Below, piece by piece: positions 58,921-64,000 of a DNA stretch of 64,000 bases (position 1 is the stretch's first letter; every line of letters starts with the position of its first letter). The stretch is from an uncultured Lachnospiraceae bacterium (GTDB lineage: Bacteria; Bacillota; Clostridia; Lachnospirales; Lachnospiraceae), in NCBI GenBank assembly GCA_934418125.1, contig CAKRWT010000004.1, forward strand, positions 85,173-149,172, read 5' to 3'. The notes beneath the pieces were generated by a model that did not search any database, had not been told where the DNA came from, and was given only the letters and a program-made list of their open reading frames with translations. The position numbers and the translations under genes were made by a program.

Positions 58921-58932
58921 ACACCTTAATGG

Positions 58933-59772
58933 TTATGAATCCACCCGTCTGATGGCTCTTTCCGTAATCACAATCTTCCCGGTTTTCAGCAAATGCCCTA
59001 CCGCACGTTTGAATTCATTCTTGCTCATCTGTGTTTCCCGTTTAATCACTTCCGGTGATGCCTTATCGGTAAAAGGCAGTGCCCCATCAAAGCTGTCAAT
59101 GATTTCCAACACCCTTCCGGCATCCTGCTCTATCTGCAAATATGCTTTCTCACGTATACTCAAATCCAGTTTTCCATCCTCTTTGACACCGGTAACACGA
59201 GCGTTTATCACATCTCCGATTCTTACCGCTCCATACAGCTCCTTCTGCGCAATCAATCCGGAATACCGGTTATCTACTGCCACAAAGGCTCCGAAATTAC
59301 GGCTGATTTCATAAACAGTTCCCACAACCTTGTCGTCCTTATGATACGGACTGTCGGTATCCAGATAAGGATATACGTTCATGGTAGCGCAGAGCCGGTT
59401 ACTCTTATCAATATACAAAGCCACCAGACATTTCTCTCCGGCAGTTACCTTTTTCGTCTGCTCCTTGAACGGCAGCAGCAAATCCTTCTCCAGTCCCCAG
59501 TTCAGGAACGCACCTATCTTCCCTACCTGTGCTACCTGTAACACAGCAACTTTTCCCAGCGTAAGCATCGGTTTTGTAGTTGTTGCAATCAGCCTGTCCT
59601 TTGAGTCACGATAGACAAAAACTTCTATGGCATCTCCTACCTGTGCCTGCTGAGGCACCTGCTTTTTCGGGAGAAGCACCCGCTCTTCCACGTTCCCGCC
59701 ATCTCCTACATAGACACCGAATTCTACTTTTTTCACAATCTGTAATGTCTGGATTTCTCCTAATGCAATCAT
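58933..59772 (-). CDS. CvfB-like S1-domain RNA-binding protein
   Basis: This ~279-aa protein starts at ATG 59772 (MIALGEIQTLQIVKKVEFGV), with GGAGGG just upstream. It has serial S1-like beta-barrels (VAQVGKIGAFLNWGLEKDLL, YEISRNFGAFVAVDNRYSGL) and a C-terminal winged helix (MSKNEFKRAVGHLLKTGKIV). This is the CvfB plan, a post-transcriptional regulator in Firmicutes. It lies 12 bp from the CPBP protease gene. Confidence 0.9.
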   Translation of the reverse strand: MIALGEIQTLQIVKKVEFGVYVGDGGNVEERVLLPKKQVPQQAQVGDAIEVFVYRDSKDRLIATTTKPMLTLGKVAVLQVAQVGKIGAFLNWGLEKDLLLPFKEQTKKVTAGEKCLVALYIDKSNRLCATMNVYPYLDTDSPYHKDDKVVGTVYEISRNFGAFVAVDNRYSGLIAQKELYGAVRIGDVINARVTGVKEDGKLDLSIREKAYLQIEQDAGRVLEIIDSFDGALPFTDKASPEVIKRETQMSKNEFKRAVGHLLKTGKIVITERAIRRVDS

Positions 59773-59817
59773 TTTTCCCTCCATGATTGATGTTCCCATC
59801 CTTCTTCCATACTTCGG

Positions 59818-60531
59818 TTACCGTCCAAGCATCTCCACGATGCAGTATGGTCTGCCGTCTTTGTTATTCAACACCACAGTATACAGCTTTCCCTCTTCAC
59901 TGACTGCCACAAAAGGGCAGATTTCATCATCCAGTACCGCCTGGCTCTTATATTCTGCCCGCAACTGTTTAATCTCGAAATCCTCTGGTATAAAATCCAT
60001 TGCCATCCGTACATATTGTCCGTTATTGACATGTTTATTCGTATCCAGATGATGCTGTTTTACGGTAAACGCTTCTTTCTCACATCCCTCTGCCGGCACA
60101 TGAATTTTACGAGGCGCATATTCCATGGGATATTTTTCTTCCAATTTATATCCCTTCAACATTCTTTCGCCCGGTTTGGTCGGAACCATTTTCTGTGTGT
60201 CCAACAGACTCCATACCGAATTGGCATAGGCCAGAACCTCTCCCTGTGCCGTCTTCATCTCAAAATTACGATACCCGATAAAGCCCTTAAACTCATAAGG
60301 TGCCGTACCAATGATAATATGCTCACACAGATGCGGATACCGGTTCACAAAAATCTGCCAGGAAGAAAGTACCCAGACTTGATGTATCTGTGTTAAATAA
60401 TCCAACCCCAGTCCGATATCCTCCGAATGAAACGTGGAACAATCCTGAAAATAATCCAAAAGGGACTGCAACATCATATTTCCGTCAACACCAACTTCGC
60501 TGTATCTTACTCTGCTGTCAAACGTATACAT
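59818..60531 (-). CDS. Acyl-ACP thioesterase
   Basis: This 237-aa hotdog-fold enzyme releases fatty acids from ACP. The pattern is RVRYSEVGVDGNMMLQSLLD, LSSWQIFVNRYPHLCEHIII and the second domain with KQHHLDTNKHVNNGQYVRMA containing the catalytic Asn/His pair. The length matches bacterial FatA/FatB-like enzymes. Operon with the CvfB-like gene is likely (18-45 bp). Confidence 0.9.
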   Translation of the reverse strand: MYTFDSRVRYSEVGVDGNMMLQSLLDYFQDCSTFHSEDIGLGLDYLTQIHQVWVLSSWQIFVNRYPHLCEHIIIGTAPYEFKGFIGYRNFEMKTAQGEVLAYANSVWSLLDTQKMVPTKPGERMLKGYKLEEKYPMEYAPRKIHVPAEGCEKEAFTVKQHHLDTNKHVNNGQYVRMAMDFIPEDFEIKQLRAEYKSQAVLDDEICPFVAVSEEGKLYTVVLNNKDGRPYCIVEMLGR

Positions 60532-60662
60532 ATACTGTAACCATACCTTCCTGTTTACTGTGTTTCCTGTCTCATTTTCTTTGTCATCTGTTATAAACTT
60601 AGCATATCATATTTTGAAATAAATTTTAATTTAATTAAGCAAGAAGTTTCCTTATTACATAA

Positions 60663-60690
60663 CAAAACCCCGGTTGGTTTCCAACCGGGG
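60663..60690 (-). terminator. Terminator after tRNA-Gln
   Basis: CCCCGGTTGG and CCAACCGGGG form a perfect 10-bp stem with a three-base loop. On the minus strand it is followed by TTTTGTT. Confidence 0.9.
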
Positions 60691-60699
60691 CTCAGTAAC

Positions 60700-60770
60700 T
60701 GGGCTACAAGGATTCGAACCTTGAAATGACGGAGTCAGAGTCCGTTGCCTTACCGTTTGGCGATAGCCCA
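60700..60770 (-). tRNA. tRNA-Gln (anticodon CUG)
   Basis: A complete 71-nt cloverleaf: acceptor TGGGCTA/TAGCCCA, anticodon stem ACGGA/TCCGT with loop CTCTGAC (anticodon CTG), and TTCGAAT in the T loop. CCA is not encoded. A terminator follows 10 bases downstream. Confidence 0.95.
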
Positions 60771-60877
60771 TCAACAATTAGTTATTATATAGGAATGTGT
60801 TTATTTTGGCAAGCACTTTTTTAAAAAATTTTATTTTTTATTTTATTTTTTGCATTTCTCTTTTCTTCTTCTTTTCA

Positions 60878-60917
60878 AAAATGGTAAAAAGCCCGATTTT
60901 TTACGGGCCTTTTACCA
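60878..60917 (-). terminator. Intrinsic terminator after glnN
   Basis: GGTAAAAAGCCCG and CGGGCCTTTTACC pair around an eight-base loop 20 bases past the glnN stop. On the minus strand ATTTTTG follows. Confidence 0.88.
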
Positions 60918-60937
60918 TTTTTTATTTTATAACCTGA

Positions 60938-63049
60938 TTAGATTTCAAACATTAACTCGCCATATGTAGGAATTGGCCAGCATTCTTTGTCAACAATCAT
61001 TTCCAATTCATCTGCCGGAGCACGTAATTCATCCATAATAACCTTTACGGTATCTTTATAGAAAAATGCCTGCTCTTTTGCATCTGTAATGGCTGAAGCT
61101 TCTTTCTCCGCTTTCTCCAGTCTGCTTAAAGCTGTCCGCATTGCCACAAGCTTCTCACTTACTTCTTTTAATAAAGCAGACTGTGTGGATGCATCTACAC
61201 CTGCTTCTTTTACAGCATTTATGGTATCTGCCAGAGATTTAGAATATTTGATAACTGCCGGAATAATCTGTTTACCAGCCATATCAATCATAGTCAGTGC
61301 TTCAATATTGATGGTCTTAGCGTAGGTTTCATAGATAATCTCTTCACGAGACTCCAGCTCTACCTTCGTAAAAATACCAAATTTTTCAAACAGTTTTACT
61401 GCTTTGTCGGTTGTCAGTGTGCTGGCAGCCTCTATCATGGACTTAATGTTAGGAAGACCTCTACGCTCTGCCTCTTCAACCCATTCATCAGAATATCCGT
61501 TACCATTGAAAATAATTCTCTGATGCTCTGTCATATACTCTTTAATCAGGTCATGGATAGCCATTTCCTTATCTTCTGCTGCTTCAATTCTGTCTGCCGC
61601 TTCGCAGAATGCCTCTGCCACAATCGCATTCAGTGTGGTATTCGGGCTTGCGATGGAATCTGCAGAACCAACCATACGGAACTCAAACTTATTACCAGTA
61701 AAAGCAAATGGTGAAGTTCTGTTACGGTCAGTAGCATCCTTCTGGAAATCCGGAAGGGTCTTAACACCGGTCAGCAGCTTGCCGCCTTCTTTTACAGAGG
61801 TAGCTTCTCCTGTCTCAATTAACTGTGTTACAACATCCTCTAACTGTTCTCCTAAGAAGATAGAGATAATTGCAGGGGGTGCCTCGTTAGCTCCCAATCT
61901 GTGGTCGTTACCAACATCAGAAGCAGACTGGCGGAGTAAATCTGCGTGTTTATCAACTGCCTTCATAATACAAGCCAGTACGAATAAGAACTGTACATTT
62001 TCATTTGGTGTATCGCCTGGGTCAAGCAGGTTCACGCCATTATCGGTTGTGATGGACCAGTTGTCATGCTTACCGGAACCATTGACACCAGCGTATGGTT
62101 TCTCATGAAGCAGACATCTCATGCTGTGTTTTACTGCAACTCTCTTCATCGTCTCCATAACTAACTGGTTGTGGTCTACTGCGATGTTTGCAGTTTCATA
62201 AATAGGTGCCAGCTCATGCTGTGCAGGTGCTACTTCGTTGTGCTGTGTTTTAGCCGTAACTCCCAGTTTCCAGAGCTCTTCATTCAAATCTTTCATATAT
62301 TCGCCGACACGTTCTCTGATAACACCAAAGTAATGGTCTTCCATTTCCTGGCCCTTCGGTGCCGGTGCACCAAATAAGGTACGTCCTGCGAACATTAAGT
62401 CGGTTCTCTTCTTATATAAATCTGCATCTACCAGGAAGTATTCCTGTTCCGGTCCTACGGACGCAGTGACCTTTGTTGCTTCTGTATTGCCGAATAATCT
62501 TACCACACGGATTGCCTGTTCACTTAAAGCCTCCATGGAACGAAGCAGGGGCGTTTTCTTATCCAGTGCCTCTCCGGTATAGGAGCAGAACGCTGTCGGA
62601 ATACAAAGAATCGTACCGCAGCCGGATTCTTTCAGAAATGCCGGAGAAGTAATATCCCATGCAGTATATCCTCTTGCCTCGAAGGTAGCACGAAGTCCAC
62701 CGGATGGGAATGAAGATGCATCAGGCTCGCCTTTAATCAGCTCTTTGCCTGAGAACTCAGTAATCATTTTGCCCGTTTCGTCCGGATGGGTAACGAATGC
62801 ATCATGTTTTTCAGCGGTAATACCGGTCAACGGCTGGAACCAGTGTGTATAATGCGTTGCGCCATTTTCAACAGCCCAGTCTTTCATTGCTTTTGCTACT
62901 ACATTGGCAGCATCGCTGGATAACTCGCCGCCTTGGTCCATTACTTTTACAACTTCTTTGTAAACATTCTTTGGTAAACGCTCCTTCATTTTTCCAAGAG
63001 TGAATACATTCTGGCCAAAAATCTTTTCAACATTAAATACTTCGCTCAT
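60938..63049 (-). CDS. glnN: Glutamine synthetase type III
   Basis: This 703-aa enzyme assimilates ammonia into glutamine. It belongs to the large GSIII class found in Bacteroides and Clostridia, not the ~450-aa GlnA class. Features are [20 protein letters not shown] at the start, [19 protein letters not shown] and [40 protein letters not shown] metal ligands ([20 protein letters not shown]) and [20 protein letters not shown] follow. The upstream gap contains two promoter candidates and a terminator-like hairpin that may attenuate expression. Confidence 0.96.
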   Translation of the reverse strand: MSEVFNVEKIFGQNVFTLGKMKERLPKNVYKEVVKVMDQGGELSSDAANVVAKAMKDWAVENGATHYTHWFQPLTGITAEKHDAFVTHPDETGKMITEFSGKELIKGEPDASSFPSGGLRATFEARGYTAWDITSPAFLKESGCGTILCIPTAFCSYTGEALDKKTPLLRSMEALSEQAIRVVRLFGNTEATKVTASVGPEQEYFLVDADLYKKRTDLMFAGRTLFGAPAPKGQEMEDHYFGVIRERVGEYMKDLNEELWKLGVTAKTQHNEVAPAQHELAPIYETANIAVDHNQLVMETMKRVAVKHSMRCLLHEKPYAGVNGSGKHDNWSITTDNGVNLLDPGDTPNENVQFLFVLACIMKAVDKHADLLRQSASDVGNDHRLGANEAPPAIISIFLGEQLEDVVTQLIETGEATSVKEGGKLLTGVKTLPDFQKDATDRNRTSPFAFTGNKFEFRMVGSADSIASPNTTLNAIVAEAFCEAADRIEAAEDKEMAIHDLIKEYMTEHQRIIFNGNGYSDEWVEEAERRGLPNIKSMIEAASTLTTDKAVKLFEKFGIFTKVELESREEIIYETYAKTINIEALTMIDMAGKQIIPAVIKYSKSLADTINAVKEAGVDASTQSALLKEVSEKLVAMRTALSRLEKAEKEASAITDAKEQAFFYKDTVKVIMDELRAPADELEMIVDKECWPIPTYGELMFEI

Positions 63050-63118
63050 TTTTCCATCTTCCTTTCCTCAACAAGGATATCCGAACCTCCCTTAGTCGCT
63101 GCATCTGCGCAAAATGCA

Positions 63119-63152
63119 TAAAAAAAATGTCCCAAAATTACTTTTGGAACAT
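63119..63152 (-). promoter_or_regulatory. Terminator-like hairpin in the glnN leader
   Basis: On the minus strand ATGTTCCAAAA, a four-base loop, TTTTGGGACAT, then seven T. It lies 70 bases before the glnN ATG and downstream of a good promoter, so it may be a conditional attenuator. It could instead simply end the U32 peptidase transcript. Confidence 0.65.
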
Positions 63153-63197
63153 CCTCGTTCAAGATACCTTTATAGTTGGTCTGCTGACCTTTTCTAT

Positions 63198-63226
63198 AAG
63201 ATACTCTACTTTTTTTAAAAATGCAA
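63198..63226 (-). promoter_or_regulatory. Promoter candidate for glnN
   Basis: On the minus strand TTGCAT and TATCTT are separated by 17 bases. A transcript from here would carry the short hairpin GGTC/GACC and then the terminator-like hairpin at 63119-63152. Confidence 0.5.
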
Positions 63227-63293
63227 TACTATTTTCAAAAAAATTTATATTTGGCAGTACAATGCGAGACAATTCCAAAGATTCACTGCTCAC

Positions 63294-63323
63294 ATTGTAC
63301 AATACGGACGTTATAGCGGTCAA
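63294..63323 (-). promoter_or_regulatory. Second promoter candidate upstream of glnN
   Basis: On the minus strand TTGACC and TACAAT are separated by 18 bases. It lies just past the U32 peptidase stop. ATTGTAC recurs ~40 bases downstream and may be a binding site. Confidence 0.5.
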
Positions 63324-63331
63324 CCGAAATA

Positions 63332-64000
63332 TTATTGTTGTGGATTTCCCACTCTTAAAATATCATATATTTCCGGAATCGTTGACAGCTGCACATCTAT
63401 TATCTGCCTGGAATGAGGGCAGGACTCTACCATCTCTCCCTCTTCATTATACATCGCCATTACTTCCACCGGCACATTCGTACCATCCGGCTTCATAATT
63501 TCAATCTGGTCACCTACACAGAATTTATTCCTCTGTTCAAACCTGGCACAGACTGTACCATCTTCCCGTTTTGTGAAACCATTCACAATGCCGAGATAAA
63601 TATATTCATTTACATAGGTATTGTTATCATATATCTGTGCATTCTCATCCGGCTTTCCAAAATAGAAGCCTGTCGTAAACTGACGGTAAGTACACTTGGA
63701 AATTTCTGCCTTATACCAGCCCATGTTGGCATGGTATTTTTCTTCCGATTCCAGGTAATCATCAATTGCTTTACGGTAGGTACGCGCCACGGTTGCTACA
63801 TAAAGGGCTGTTTTCATTCTGCCCTCTATCTTAAAGCTGTCAATTCCTGCATCTATCATTTCCGGGATATGCTCAATCATGCATAAGTCCTTGGAGTTAA
63901 AAATATAGGTTCCCCGTTCATTCTCATAAACCGGCAGATACTCACCCGGTCTTTTTTCCTCTACCACCGCATTTTTCTTATTGAATTGTTGGGTACATGG
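63332..64000 (-). CDS. U32 family peptidase, C-terminal part (runs off window)
   Basis: The frame continues past the right edge: codons before VVEEKRPGEYLPVYENERGT read PCTQQFNKKNA, so this is the second half of a longer gene. The U32 pattern is CMIEHIPEMIDAGIDSFKIE, then GRMKTALYVATVARTYRKAI, with the C-terminal barrel FEQRNKFCVGDQIEIMKPDG. U32 proteins include collagenase-like enzymes and RNA hydroxylation factors (RlhA/TrhP); this fragment cannot decide. Confidence 0.9.
   Translation of the reverse strand, partial: PCTQQFNKKNAVVEEKRPGEYLPVYENERGTYIFNSKDLCMIEHIPEMIDAGIDSFKIEGRMKTALYVATVARTYRKAIDDYLESEEKYHANMGWYKAEISKCTYRQFTTGFYFGKPDENAQIYDNNTYVNEYIYLGIVNGFTKREDGTVCARFEQRNKFCVGDQIEIMKPDGTNVPVEVMAMYNEEGEMVESCPHSRQIIDVQLSTIPEIYDILRVGNPQQ

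Overview
The window reads as a chromosomal segment of a flagellated, Gram-positive anaerobe of the Lachnospiraceae/Clostridia type. It has type III glutamine synthetase, mbl followed by two flhO/flhP-like rod genes, a YjfB-type motility protein, and cdaA-cdaR-glmM. Genus was not determined. Almost every gene lies on the minus strand; the only plus-strand genes I support are an XRE regulator (17302) and yjfB (57779).

Layout. 1-4190: end of a MerR-like gene, dnaB, rplI and gdpP. 4398-23554: a ~19.1 kb integrated element with a tyrosine integrase and small Xis at its left end, bounded by a 16-bp direct repeat derived from the 3' end of rpsR. 23526-24559: the rpsF-ssb-rpsR operon, whose last codons are now supplied by the element. 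24705-36254: DUF951, sirtuin, leuA, HPr, glmM-cdaR-cdaA, membrane proteins, a YvyF-like protein, comFC and recD2. 36338-44480: flagellar rod genes, mbl, uvrA and uvrB. 44727-45523: a decayed DUF3791/DUF3990 module. 45602-55650: manC, a large repeat-rich cell-wall glucosaminidase, ctpA, an M23 hydrolase, ftsX and ftsE. 55671-64000: a PucR-type regulator, a WecG/TagA-like protein, yjfB, a CPBP protease, a CvfB-like protein, an acyl-ACP thioesterase, tRNA-Gln, glnN, and the start-less end of a U32 peptidase.

The element is the unusual part. It has no relaxase, coupling protein, T4SS gene, capsid gene or terminase that I can recognise. It carries an orphan adenine methylase, two unknown proteins translationally coupled to it, many very small proteins, a SprT-like metalloprotein, a DUF5688 protein, a serine resolvase, and four tandem paralogous membrane coiled-coil proteins opposite an XRE regulator. 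Its non-coding DNA is highly patterned. A purine-rich array of at least 22 degenerate repeats recurs every 21-22 bp (about two helical turns) at 12.66-13.26 kb and is framed by two related boxes. A ~45-bp promoter-like module recurs upstream of up to four genes. Several short repeat families are scattered between genes.

Host genes form coherent systems: both synthesis (cdaA/cdaR) and breakdown (gdpP) of c-di-AMP; FtsEX with its probable hydrolase partner, ctpA and a glucosaminidase for wall remodelling; UvrAB and RecD2 for repair; and mbl with flagellar rod genes, as in Bacillus.
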